Shown one piece after another: positions 35,296 to 43,016 of a stretch of 64,000 nucleotides of DNA. The DNA is from JAZKFT01 sp040386335. Its GTDB lineage: Bacteria; Bacteroidota; Bacteroidia; Chitinophagales; Chitinophagaceae. The position numbers and the translations under genes are program-made. Under the pieces are notes generated by a model, which was given only the letters and a program-made list of their open reading frames with translations, was not told the origin of the DNA and did no database searches. The stretch is from assembly GCA_040386335.1 (NCBI GenBank), contig JAZKFT010000040.1:124001-188000 (forward strand). The letters are read 5' to 3'. The stretch's first letter is position 1; each line of letters opens with the position of its first letter.

Positions 35296-36080
35296 ATCAT
35301 TTCAAATTTAATATAGCGGGGTTCCATTACACCAATTCCAAATAAAGCGAAGTCGTATTTAACCGGGTCGGCCGCATCAAAGCTGCGAAGGCAGGTGGTG
35401 AGTTCTACAGCAGCCTGCCAGTCGGTTTGTTTTCTTTGTAACAGATTAAACCGTTGTGCCACCCTTGCCACATGCACATCTATCGGGCAAATAAGCTGCG
35501 ACGGTTTAATGGTCTTCCATATACCAAAATCCACGCCATTTTTATCGGCTCTTACCATCCACCTTAAAAACATGTTCAATCTTTTGCAGGTACTTTTTTG
35601 CAGGGGTGATGAAATATGCTTTTCAGTTCTCCGCAGGTGCTCGTAGCTGAAAAAATATTGTTTGAAGTTGTCAAGAGCCGTGCCCGTGTGTTCGTCTCTC
35701 TTAGTAAACCCTCTGGTAAAAGCGGCTTCCAGGGAATCGTGCTTTTGGTAATGCTGGTGAAAGAAATCAATGAAATAGAGTACATCAGCATCTGTAAATG
35801 TGCGATGCTTAAAGCCCAGTAAGCGTTTGAGATCTGCAGGCTGATAGTTCGTTACAAAATCGTATGGGGCCATGTCCATCCGCCGCAATAATTCGCTGCT
35901 CTTATTAATGATGATGGTACGGCTGCCCCAGGCAAAGATGGCAGCAAAGAAGCCTGCTATTTCTATATCCTGCCTGCGGGAAAAAAGATGAGGTATGCAA
36001 ATAGGGTCTTGTTCTATAAAGGAGGGTTGGTTGTATAGGGTCACCTTTTCATCAAAAAGATCTTTGAGTTTGTTCTTCAT
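35292..36080 (-). CDS. TIGR02757 (DUF2400) family protein
   Basis: A 262-residue protein. Blocks typical of the family are YNQPSFIEQDPICIPHLFSR, IEIAGFFAAIFAWGSRTIII, LCFKHRTF-like LLGFKHRTFTDADVLYFI, CKRLNMFLRWMVRADKNGVD and ICPIDVHVARVAQRFNLLQR. The last resembles the helix-hairpin-helix glycosylase fold, so a nucleic acid role has been suggested, but the family is uncharacterised. It is coupled to the 109-residue gene downstream by a 4-base overlap. A TATCTTTG element (36086-36093) lies 5 bases before the ATG, suggesting a leaderless message. Confidence 0.88.
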   Translation of the reverse strand: MKNKLKDLFDEKVTLYNQPSFIEQDPICIPHLFSRRQDIEIAGFFAAIFAWGSRTIIINKSSELLRRMDMAPYDFVTNYQPADLKRLLGFKHRTFTDADVLYFIDFFHQHYQKHDSLEAAFTRGFTKRDEHTGTALDNFKQYFFSYEHLRRTEKHISSPLQKSTCKRLNMFLRWMVRADKNGVDFGIWKTIKPSQLICPIDVHVARVAQRFNLLQRKQTDWQAAVELTTCLRSFDAADPVKYDFALFGIGVMEPRYIKFEMI

Positions 36081-36085
36081 CGGGC

Positions 36086-36118
36086 CAAAGATAATTTTGA
36101 AATATGCAGCGCATACAA
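36086..36118 (-). promoter_or_regulatory. Promoter of the TIGR02757 operon
   Basis: Minus-strand TTG (36116-36118), 22 bases, TATCTTTG (36086-36093), 5 bases before the ATG at 36080. Confidence 0.45.
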
Positions 36119-36313
36119 CTATAGTAAACCGTTAACCTAATTTGCAATAGGCTCCCCGCAAAGAACTGCTTCCAGGCAAACATTATAACTCTTCCTGGCT
36201 ATGATAAAATCGCAGACCGAAATTGACATTGGAGCGTTCCAGGCACTAAAACCAGCTGCGCCGGCGCCTCGAAAAATGAAGCAGGATATCCTGGGCAAAA
36301 GACTGCTTTACGG

Positions 36314-36478
36314 TTATTTTACTGCCGTTTCCATACGGTCTATGTTAGCATTGTTGCTGCCGCTTTTCTTGTTGTTGGTGTATATAATGCATAGCATAAA
36401 GAAAAGGTAGAGTACAATAGCAGCGATCTTCCTGAATTTGGTATTAGGGTTTACGTCGGAAAAAATTTCTCTAAGCAT
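36314..36478 (-). CDS. Small single-pass membrane protein, 54 residues
   Basis: An ATG at 36478 opens a frame reading MLREIFSDVNPNTKFRKIAA, then IVLYLFFMLCIIY (a membrane helix) and a polar Asn/Lys-rich tail ending METAVK. A good promoter (TAGATTTG at 36519-36526) stands 40 bases upstream on the same strand, and codon use is like that of neighbouring genes, so I prefer it to the opposite-strand ORF at 36201-36410. The function is unknown. Confidence 0.5.
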   Translation of the reverse strand: MLREIFSDVNPNTKFRKIAAIVLYLFFMLCIIYTNNKKSGSNNANIDRMETAVK

Positions 36479-36518
36479 GGTTTTAAAGGTGTTTGTGGTG
36501 AGATGTTTGAGTTTTGTG

Positions 36519-36544
36519 CAAATCTATGGCCAGTTTTTTTTCAA
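36519..36544 (-). promoter_or_regulatory. Promoter of the 54-residue membrane protein
   Basis: Minus-strand TTG (36542-36544), 15 bases, TAGATTTG (36519-36526). The spacing is a little short, but the -7 element is exact. Confidence 0.45.
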
Positions 36545-36641
36545 TCAAATTACCATTTCATGAAATCCCATTTTGAGTACTTCAAACCCATGATTGGGTA
36601 AGTATACGGTATCAAAGTTCCACCGTCAATTTGTGGTAAGG

Positions 36642-36698
36642 TTCAAGTGACAAGGATCAAGATTCAAGTTTCAAGTTTCAAGTTTCAAGATCCAAGGG
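36642..36698. repeat. TTCAAG-type short tandem repeat
   Basis: Six or more degenerate copies of a TTCAAG/TTTCAAG unit (GATTCAAGTTTCAAGTTTCA is the core, from 36661), between the 54-residue gene's upstream region and metB. It shows no coding frame. Confidence 0.7.
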
Positions 36699-36740
36699 TT
36701 AAAGCTTTTACTGTCCCCGATCTTTACTTGTTTATTGAAC

Positions 36741-37895
36741 CTAGGCACTTGGACCTTCATTTATTGCCTGTTCCAGGTCTGCTATAAGGTCATCTGCATC
36801 TTCTATTCCTACGCTCAATCTTATCAGCCCATCGGCAAGGCCATTTTTGATTCTCTCTGCTCTTGGTATGGACGCATGCGTCATACTGGCCGGGTGGTTT
36901 ATCAGGCTTTCTACACCGCCGAGGCTTTCAGCCAACGAAAAAAGATGGGTAGATGACAATACTTTTGTTGCAGCCTCTATGCTTTCATCTTTCAGGGTGA
37001 AGCTGATCATGCCACCAAAGCCGCGCATTTGTTTTTTGGCCACTTCATAACCGGCATTGTCTTCAAAGCCAGGCCAGTAGACGGTTTGTACCTTTGGATG
37101 GTTGCGCAGGTAGTGAGCGATCTTCTCACCGTTTTCGCAATGCCGGTCCATGCGTAAACCTAATGTTTTGATGCCTCTAAGCACCAGGAAGCAGTCCATC
37201 GGGCCGGGTACAGCTCCACAGCTTTTTTGTATGAAGTACAGTTCGTCGCGGAGTTTTTGGTCGTTCATCATCAGGGCACCCTGGATGACATCGCTATGGC
37301 CGCCGAGGTATTTGGTGGCGCTATGCATTACAATATCTGCACCCGAATCTAAAGGGTTTTGAAGATAAGGACTGGCAAAAGTATTATCTACACATACCAG
37401 TACCCCGTGTTGTTTTGCAATGGCCGAGACCGCAGCTATATCCGTGATGTTCATCAGTGGATTAGTTGGTGTTTCCAGCCAGATGAGCTTGGTATTGGCG
37501 GTAATCAGCGGGGCAATATTGTCCGTATTGCTGGTATCAGTGTACAAAAATTTGATCCCGAATTTCTCATACACTTTGGTAAAGAGGCGATAGGTGCCGC
37601 CATACATATCGCTGGCTGCTATTACCTCGTCACCGGGGGCCAGGAGTTTTATTACACTGTCGGTCGCCGCCACACCACTACTGAAAGCCAGCCCAAACTT
37701 TGCATTTTCTATAATGGCATAGGCATCTTCCAATGCCTTGCGGGTGGGGTTTTGACTGCGGGCGTATTCATAACCCTTATGGTTTCCCGGTGCAGCCTGC
37801 ACATAGGTGCTGGTTTGGTAAATGGGTGTCATGATAGCACCGGTACTGGGGTCAGGCTCGGCACCCGCATGTATAAGTTTGGTATTGATATGCAT
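36741..37895 (-). CDS. Trans-sulfuration enzyme (cystathionine gamma-synthase/beta-lyase family)
   Basis: A 384-residue PLP-dependent enzyme. The start at 37895 (MHINTKLIHAGAEPDPSTGA) is the normal family start; the long upstream extension to 38048 overlaps the asnB region and is rejected. Family motifs are TPIYQTSTYV, GYEYARSQNPTRKALE, FSSGVAATDSVI, DMYGGTYRLF and SATKYLGGHSDVIQGA with the PLP lysine, then LIWLETPTNP upstream of it. It joins or splits cystathionine in methionine/cysteine exchange; synthase and lyase cannot be told apart reliably by eye. It lies downstream of asnB on the same strand. Confidence 0.9.
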   Translation of the reverse strand: MHINTKLIHAGAEPDPSTGAIMTPIYQTSTYVQAAPGNHKGYEYARSQNPTRKALEDAYAIIENAKFGLAFSSGVAATDSVIKLLAPGDEVIAASDMYGGTYRLFTKVYEKFGIKFLYTDTSNTDNIAPLITANTKLIWLETPTNPLMNITDIAAVSAIAKQHGVLVCVDNTFASPYLQNPLDSGADIVMHSATKYLGGHSDVIQGALMMNDQKLRDELYFIQKSCGAVPGPMDCFLVLRGIKTLGLRMDRHCENGEKIAHYLRNHPKVQTVYWPGFEDNAGYEVAKKQMRGFGGMISFTLKDESIEAATKVLSSTHLFSLAESLGGVESLINHPASMTHASIPRAERIKNGLADGLIRLSVGIEDADDLIADLEQAINEGPSA

Positions 37896-38020
37896 ATTCC
37901 TTTCTTGCTTAATTGGGTATAATAGCGCTTTAAACTGTAAAACCCTATTTTGAAATCGGTCGGCAAAGGTGAAGGTTATTTGCCAAGGAAGTTCAGGATA
38001 ACTTTTTCTACAGAGGTTTT

Positions 38021-39913
38021 TTATACCAATTGTGCTGCACAGAGCCACCGGAAATCATCATTACCTGCTTCGTGTGCTGCTTTTGCCATGATGGGTTGCT
38101 CCATAACAGACGGCTTGAGAATACGATGTTCGACAAGCTTTTTACGGCTGTCCATTATTTTTTCATGCATGCCTTTGTGTACCATCCATTCCTGTTGTGG
38201 CGGTTCGTAGCCTATTTTGTCTGTGCGCCAAACAATGGATTTTGGCAAGGTTTTGTCCATGGCTTTTCTCAGTATCCACTTGGTAAATCCATCTTTTATT
38301 TTGAAATGGGAGGGCAACGAAAAAATAAATTGCACCAGTTCGTGGTTCAGGAAGGGCAGTCTCACTTCGCGGCCATGCGCCATACTGTTGCGGTCGGCGT
38401 AACGAAGCAGTTCCTGCAAGCCCAGCTGACAGGTGTCGTGGTACAAAATATCATTCAGTTTTCTCACTACAGGCTTTTTTATTGCATCCTGATCAAGGCC
38501 TGCGGATAAAAAATCAGGGCTGATAAATGGGTGTTTTTTCTGCAGTCCAATCGCTTTTTGTTCCAGAGCCAAGGCTGCTCTTCCTGGCATAATAGCTGCG
38601 AGTTTATTTTTCCAGTTCCAATCGTCCTTTACACCCAATTTCCTGGCAGCATCAATCTCCTTCTTGACCATTGACAAATGACTATTGACCAATAATTCCT
38701 GCCAATACCAGTGATAATATTTATGATAGCCAGCAAGGCTTTCATCAGCTCCCTGGCCATCTAAAATAACGGTGACACCGTGTTGTTTTGCCAGGGCGTA
38801 AACTTTGTATTGCGCATAAATGCTTAGCGACTGAAATGGCTCTTCCTGGTGGTAGATCAGCTGGTCAAGGTCGGCGAGCAGCTGCTCTGCCGTAGGTGTT
38901 GTTTGAAAATTATCAACCGAAAATGCCTGCGTTACTTCCCTGATATACCTGGATTCATCTTTTTCAAAGCCCGGAAAAACGGCGGAGAAGGAAGCAATTT
39001 GTGACGTATGATGTATGATTTGTGATATTGAAGCCACAATGGCCGAACTATCGAGGCCGCCACTAAGGCTGGTGCCCACTTTTACATCGCTTCTTAGTCT
39101 TCTGCTGACCGATTGCCGCAACAGGGAGGAGAATTTCTCAATGGCCTCAGCTTCAGAAATAGCCGTGTCAATGGTTTCTTTATCCAGGTCCCAATACCTG
39201 GCCAGCTGCATTGTTAAGCCGGGCAATTTTACGGTAAGATGATGCCCGGGTTGCAGGCTGTAAATATTTTCGAAAAATGTTTCAGCGGGGTTTGCAGCAT
39301 TTTGTACCAGTCCAATAGTGAGGTAGTTCAACAGCTGGGTATCCCTTGTTTTTTTAGCCACCCCTGCTGCCCAAAGGGCTTTCATTTCGCTGGCAAATAA
39401 GAGCCGGGTGTCATCTGCATAAAAATAGAACGGCTTTTCACCAAACCTGTCCCTGGCACAAAACAGTTGCTGTTCCTGTTCATCCCAAATGGCAAAAGCG
39501 AACATACCGTCGAAGTGCAGGAGGCAATCGGCTTTCCAGCAATCGTACGCAGCTAAAATGACTTCTGTATCGCTTTGCGTTTTAAACCGGTAGTTCCTGG
39601 CAAGTAACTCCGTTCTAAGTTCGGGATAGTTGTAAATCTCACCGTTGTAGGTAATGGTATATCGCTGTATTTCAGTGCCGGCACCATCAACGGAGCCAGG
39701 AATATTGTAGTGCATGGGTTGTGCCGCACTATCACTTAGATCAATGATCTTTAGCCTGCGGTGGCCAAGCCCTACCTGGCCGGCATTGTTAATCCAAAAG
39801 CCTTCCCCATCGGGTCCGCGATGTGCGATAGCATCCGTCATCTGCTGCAGATCTGCCCTCAGTTTCGTTGGATGGGCCACATGGGTTGATATAATACCGG
39901 CAATGCCACACAT
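38021..39913 (-). CDS. asnB: Asparagine synthase (glutamine-hydrolysing)
   Basis: A 630-residue AsnB. The start MCGIAGII places the catalytic Cys at position 2 as required for the glutaminase domain. The synthetase domain has the ATP pyrophosphatase loop GTSLSGGLDSSAIVASIS and LDGQGADESLAGYHKY, then EVRLPFLNHELVQF. It makes asparagine from aspartate, glutamine and ATP. Two short-repeat elements of the intergenic type lie inside the frame and are translated: LVNSHLSMV (38664-38697) and SQIIHHTSQIA (38998-39030). Both keep the frame. The length slightly exceeds many homologues, in line with such insertions. Confidence 0.93.
   Translation of the reverse strand: MCGIAGIISTHVAHPTKLRADLQQMTDAIAHRGPDGEGFWINNAGQVGLGHRRLKIIDLSDSAAQPMHYNIPGSVDGAGTEIQRYTITYNGEIYNYPELRTELLARNYRFKTQSDTEVILAAYDCWKADCLLHFDGMFAFAIWDEQEQQLFCARDRFGEKPFYFYADDTRLLFASEMKALWAAGVAKKTRDTQLLNYLTIGLVQNAANPAETFFENIYSLQPGHHLTVKLPGLTMQLARYWDLDKETIDTAISEAEAIEKFSSLLRQSVSRRLRSDVKVGTSLSGGLDSSAIVASISQIIHHTSQIASFSAVFPGFEKDESRYIREVTQAFSVDNFQTTPTAEQLLADLDQLIYHQEEPFQSLSIYAQYKVYALAKQHGVTVILDGQGADESLAGYHKYYHWYWQELLVNSHLSMVKKEIDAARKLGVKDDWNWKNKLAAIMPGRAALALEQKAIGLQKKHPFISPDFLSAGLDQDAIKKPVVRKLNDILYHDTCQLGLQELLRYADRNSMAHGREVRLPFLNHELVQFIFSLPSHFKIKDGFTKWILRKAMDKTLPKSIVWRTDKIGYEPPQQEWMVHKGMHEKIMDSRKKLVEHRILKPSVMEQPIMAKAAHEAGNDDFRWLCAAQLV
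38664..38697. repeat. Intergenic-type repeat inside asnB (copy 1)
   Basis: TTGACCATTGACAAATGACT and the following ATTGACCAATAATT match the GGTCAATGGTCATTG spacer family seen at 25612 and 47991. Here it is translated in frame. Confidence 0.6.
38998..39030. repeat. Intergenic-type repeat inside asnB (copy 2)
   Basis: TTTGTGACGTATGATGTATG followed by ATTTGTGATATTG is a low-complexity TGATGTATGA-type unit, like the fragment near 6933. It is translated in frame. Confidence 0.5.
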
Positions 39914-39927
39914 ATATTCAAAAAAGA

Positions 39928-39952
39928 AAAACCCGGCATTTTACCGGGGTTT
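39928..39952 (-). terminator. Terminator of the DUF2911 gene
   Basis: On the minus strand AAACCCCGG, loop TAAAAT, then CCGGGTTT followed by a T-rich run: an intrinsic terminator with one bulged base, 31 bases after the DUF2911 stop and just ahead of asnB. Confidence 0.7.
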
Positions 39953-39982
39953 CAAACTTATACATAATATACCGAACGGCTG

Positions 39983-40579
39983 CTACTTGCCTTTTGGTTT
40001 GGCCGGTGGCACTAGCTTTTCAGGGAGAAAACTCATCGGGATACTCACTTTTACATCGTCCCACATAATGAGAAGGTTATTGCTGATGTCAAAATAGATG
40101 GTGAAGTTTTCCACCAGGTCGGTTTTTTGAACGGGCACGGAAAATCGCAGGAGGTCTTTTTTGCTATCATAATTAAAATTCCCCCAGTTATCCAGGTCTT
40201 TGTTAATAATGATCGTCCAGCTGTCAGCAGTAGGTATACAGAACATACTGTACCTGCCCTTAGCGATTTTTTTTCCACCAATGGTTCCATCTTTGAAAAG
40301 TTCGATCTCTGTATTTTCGTTGGCACCCAATCTCCAGGCTTCATCGTATTTCACCTCCCCACCAAAAATTGTACGTCCACGTTTTTGGGGCCTGCTATAC
40401 ATAACCCTTGCATTGGGCGTCCCCGTCGCCTTTCCCTGGAATTTCATAATGGGAAAGGCATTGGGACTATAACTAATGTCCATTGGGCTTTTATCTAATT
40501 CCGTGGGCTGCATCTGAGCCTTCACCATCGTTATTGCCAGCATCATTGCCATTACCACCGCTATCATTCTTTTTTGCAT
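39983..40579 (-). CDS. DUF2911 domain-containing secreted protein
   Basis: A 198-residue protein with a signal peptide (MQKRMIAVVMAMMLAITMVK then AQ). The body is the DUF2911 beta-sandwich: MDISYSPNAFP, VMYSRPQKRGRTIFGGEVKY, DEAWRLGANENTEIELFKDG, KIAKGRYSMFCIP and WTIIINKDLDNWG. The family is common in Bacteroidota and its role is unknown. It is monocistronic: a terminator follows, and it is separated by about 100 bases from the acpH gene on the same strand. Confidence 0.9.
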   Translation of the reverse strand: MQKRMIAVVMAMMLAITMVKAQMQPTELDKSPMDISYSPNAFPIMKFQGKATGTPNARVMYSRPQKRGRTIFGGEVKYDEAWRLGANENTEIELFKDGTIGGKKIAKGRYSMFCIPTADSWTIIINKDLDNWGNFNYDSKKDLLRFSVPVQKTDLVENFTIYFDISNNLLIMWDDVKVSIPMSFLPEKLVPPAKPKGK

Positions 40580-40684
40580 ATCCTAATTACTGTTTTGGCC
40601 AAAGTTAACGTCTCAGTTGTTTGCCCGGTTTCCATTTATAAAAAAATAGATACCAGCTTTTTATCGTCTAATGTTCAGTTCGTT

Positions 40685-41272
40685 TCAATACCCGGCAATA
40701 AATTCCTCCGCCATTTTTTTAAGATCCGGAAAAAAAACATCGTAACACTCCTTCAACTCTTCATAATAAAGTTCAAAACTGGCAAATGCCTTTGTCGAGT
40801 CTTCGAGATACCTGCTTCTTCTCACCACACCCATCAGGCTCTTTTCAATACCGGAGTAATACCGGTAATTGAAAAGCCAGTTTTGAGCCTTCATATAAGG
40901 CAGCATAGGTCTGAATTTGTCGGGCAGTAAATCCAGGTGCGATTGCAATGTATCGTACGTAAAGCTGGCTGTTTCCTGCAAATCTGCTTCAGTATTAAAA
41001 CAACTGGTATCGTTAGCCAGGTAATGGTCGTACACCACATCCACAAATGCCCCTGCATATAAACGATAATCTTTACGGAAATATTCTTTAGCCTGCCGCG
41101 TAGCTTCGTGTGTATCCGTAAATGTATCAATGGCCCTGTGAAGTTTGATACCTTTCAGGATGTCAGCAGGATAATCGTATTGTTTCCTGCCTTTTACATA
41201 ATCGCTGATCATATTGCCTACAAGCAGCCCCTGTTGGTTAAAAGAAAGATATGCGTGGGCCAGGAGGTTCAT
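40685..41272 (-). CDS. acpH: Acyl carrier protein phosphodiesterase
   Basis: A 195-residue protein of the AcpH family, which removes the 4'-phosphopantetheine arm from holo-ACP. The opening MNLLAHAYLSFN and GNMISDYVKGRK, then KGIKLHRAIDTFTDTHEATR and AGAFVDVVYDHYLA, carry the His and Asp ligands of its HD-like metal site. Length and motif order fit fully. It is on the minus strand, with a short-repeat spacer upstream. Confidence 0.9.
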   Translation of the reverse strand: MNLLAHAYLSFNQQGLLVGNMISDYVKGRKQYDYPADILKGIKLHRAIDTFTDTHEATRQAKEYFRKDYRLYAGAFVDVVYDHYLANDTSCFNTEADLQETASFTYDTLQSHLDLLPDKFRPMLPYMKAQNWLFNYRYYSGIEKSLMGVVRRSRYLEDSTKAFASFELYYEELKECYDVFFPDLKKMAEEFIAGY

Positions 41273-41287
41273 CAGCTTAGTTTAAAA

Positions 41288-41316
41288 AGGGTTTAGTGTT
41301 TAGAGGTTTAGTGTTG
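41288..41316. repeat. GTTTAGTGTTTAG short repeat upstream of acpH
   Basis: GGGTTTAGTGTTTAGAGGTT then TAGTGTT is a degenerate direct repeat in the spacer between acpH and the divergent small gene. Confidence 0.5.
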
Positions 41317-41408
41317 AAAATGCGGGCTGTCAAGCCTTAGCTGACTAAGTGCCGGTGGGTATTTTAACAGCTTTAATAAGTTTTAGTTTGTGCTTCTAAA
41401 ACAAACAA

Positions 41409-41747
41409 ATGAAACTTCAATTAACCATCCTGGCTTTAGTGGTTGCTTTTTTTGCTATATCGCAAGATACATCCCATGGTCTGCGGCCATTGCAAAGAAA
41501 TAAACTAACTGCAATGAAAGCGCAGGACCAGACTCAGGCGCAACAAATCACAGTAAGACCGGCCGATAGTACCAAACAATGGAAAAACCTGGTCGTGGCG
41601 CCTCTTAAGGAAAAGACCTGGTGGTATTATACCAAAGAATTTATTGCCAACTTGTGGGAAGACAAGCCATGGTGGGTAGTTCTGGTGAGTATTTTTTTAC
41701 TGGTGGGTCTATGGCGGATGGTGAAGGGATTTTTTAAACATTCATAA
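41409..41747 (+). CDS. Small membrane protein, 112 residues
   Basis: The N-terminus MKLQLTILALVVAFFAIS is a signal peptide or anchor. A Gln/Thr-rich polar middle follows, then WWYYTKEFIANLWEDKPWW and a membrane helix VVLVSIFLLVGLWRMVKGFF. It looks like an inner-membrane protein with a periplasmic loop. I do not recognise the family. A strong terminator follows at 41779-41828. Confidence 0.65.
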   Translation: MKLQLTILALVVAFFAISQDTSHGLRPLQRNKLTAMKAQDQTQAQQITVRPADSTKQWKNLVVAPLKEKTWWYYTKEFIANLWEDKPWWVVLVSIFLLVGLWRMVKGFFKHS

Positions 41748-41778
41748 ATATTTTAGCGGGTTTTAATCTGTTTTGATG

Positions 41779-41828
41779 AAATAGCCTCTGCAAACCGGGT
41801 TGGTTTTGCGGAGGCTATTTTTTTTAAG
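41779..41828 (+). terminator. Strong intrinsic terminator after the 112-residue gene
   Basis: AAATAGCCTCTGCAAA pairs with TTTTGCGGAGGCTATTT around a short loop; a run of about eight T follows. Two small mismatches are tolerated. Confidence 0.85.
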
Positions 41829-42290
41829 TCAACAGTATGGGCTTACCTGAATTCCTTAGATACACTCACAATGTCTTTATATCGGGTCCTGTCCTTATTC
41901 AGGTCGGCTGATATATCGAGTAATTCAGACTGACTTTTTTGTACAGTGGGTTATTATTCCTTAGTAATAAAGACCAAAAACATGCCCTCTTTTGAATTAG
42001 AATGTACCTCAATTTGAGGCTAAAATTTCCTAAAAATGCAACTCCAATAAATTAACGCAGCCTTGTCTTCTTTTGGCTTTTTGTTAAGAAACAAAACCCA
42101 TCCCCCTGATTTTACTGGCATCAACGAACATTTTCGTAGATAGTGTTGAGTCGTTTCCTTTGCCGTTTATCACAACAACAATTTCTTAACCCGCCACACA
42201 TCACTTCCATCTTTCTACGAGGTTATTCGTACACCATCTTTGGTTTATCAAATCGCAAAAAATCACCTCACAGCAAAAAAAATTAAAACC
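41829..42290. other. 462-base stretch without an intact gene
   Basis: It holds a short minus-strand protein-like fragment (41843-41947, listed separately). The rest is AT-rich, and no intact ORF, RNA or clear promoter is recognised. The last 50 bases form the leader of the next gene. Confidence 0.5.
41843..41947 (-). pseudogene. Possible C-terminal gene remnant
   Basis: After an in-frame stop, a minus-strand frame reads TVQKSQSELLDISADLNKDR then TRYKDIVSVSKEFR and a stop. The composition is protein-like, but no start or upstream domain is present. The family is not recognised; chance is possible. Confidence 0.25.
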
Positions 42291-42749
42291 ATGAAAAAAA
42301 CATTCTTTATCGCCGCCGTAGCTCTTGGACTCTCAATCAGTGCCAGTGCATTTTCTCCTAAGAACAAAAGCATCCGCGTTACCACGCCAAAAATCGAACA
42401 AGCCTTTTTTGAAGAATTTGGCGAACAGTCAAACGTGGAATGGACCCGGGAAGGAAGCGACCTTGTACACGCCACCTTTGTGGTAGGTAACCAAACAGCC
42501 AATGCCTATTTTGACAATGAGGGCAAGTATGTATGCTCCACTTCCGAAATTCAAAAAGACAATCTTCCGATGAAATTATTGGTGGCCGCCAACAAAGCTT
42601 TTGCAGAATCCACCATCAGCGCTATTTTACAGATGAACAACCCCGATGAAACCGCCTATTTTTTCCAGGTAACAGATAGCAAGGGAACTAAAGTTTGGAA
42701 AGGATATTCAAATGGAAGCATTGAGCTTTTCAAAAAGTTGAAGTCCTAA
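42291..42749 (+). CDS. Secreted PepSY-like (putative beta-lactamase-inhibitor-like) protein
   Basis: A 152-residue protein with the start chosen at MKKTFFIAAVALGLSISASA (42291), a clean signal peptide; the Met at 42240 would bury it. The mature part (VTTPKIEQAFFEEFGEQSNV, EWTREGSDLVHATFVV, NAYFDNEGKYVCSTSEIQ, NPDETAYFFQVTDSKGTKVW) has the alternating helix-sheet pattern of Bacteroidota PepSY-like periplasmic proteins of unknown role. It is a single gene with a long leader and a large terminator hairpin at 42813-42880. Confidence 0.65.
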   Translation: MKKTFFIAAVALGLSISASAFSPKNKSIRVTTPKIEQAFFEEFGEQSNVEWTREGSDLVHATFVVGNQTANAYFDNEGKYVCSTSEIQKDNLPMKLLVAANKAFAESTISAILQMNNPDETAYFFQVTDSKGTKVWKGYSNGSIELFKKLKS

Positions 42750-42812
42750 GGCAGTAAAGTTTGCCTCTACCCCGCCGAATCCATTATTCTGTTGAGCTCA
42801 ATCCAATACTCA

Positions 42813-42880
42813 GTGGTCAGCGACACAATTTTTCACCCTCGTACAGGAGGAAAAAATTGTTTCACTGACCATTTTCTTTT
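42813..42880 (+). terminator. Long-stem terminator after the PepSY-like gene
   Basis: TGGTCAGCGACACAATTTTT pairs with AAAAAATTGTTTCACTGACC over about 20 bp with three mismatches, followed by TTTTCTTTTC. The stem is longer than usual. Confidence 0.75.
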
Positions 42881-42961
42881 CTATTACCCGGTTCTGATAA
42901 AATAGTGAGGTTATAACGGGCGGTATTTATGAGAGGCCGTTACAAAAGTCGAACCCTTATT

Positions 42962-42995
42962 TTTGGGCAAACGTTTCCTCCATAAAATACATTTG
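42962..42995 (+). promoter_or_regulatory. Promoter of the metallo-hydrolase gene
   Basis: TTTG (42962-42965), 22 bases, TACATTTG (42988-42995), 21 bases before the ATG at 43017. It excludes the upstream Met at 42963, which lies inside the promoter. Confidence 0.6.
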
Positions 42996-43016
42996 AACCA
43001 ACTTATTGAAAAGCCC

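Noticed and set aside
36201..36410. 69-residue plus-strand frame with a C-terminal hydrophobic stretch
   Set aside because: The opposite strand carries a better supported 54-residue ORF with a promoter; the hydrophobic part is the mirror of that helix. Some doubt remains.
36642..36698. Short repeats that could suggest a CRISPR array
   Set aside because: Units are 6-7 bases without unique spacers of constant length, and no cas gene is present. No CRISPR array is seen anywhere in the window.
37896..38048. N-terminal extension of the trans-sulfuration enzyme
   Set aside because: The added 51 residues are unlike the family and overlap the end of asnB; the start at 37895 is normal.
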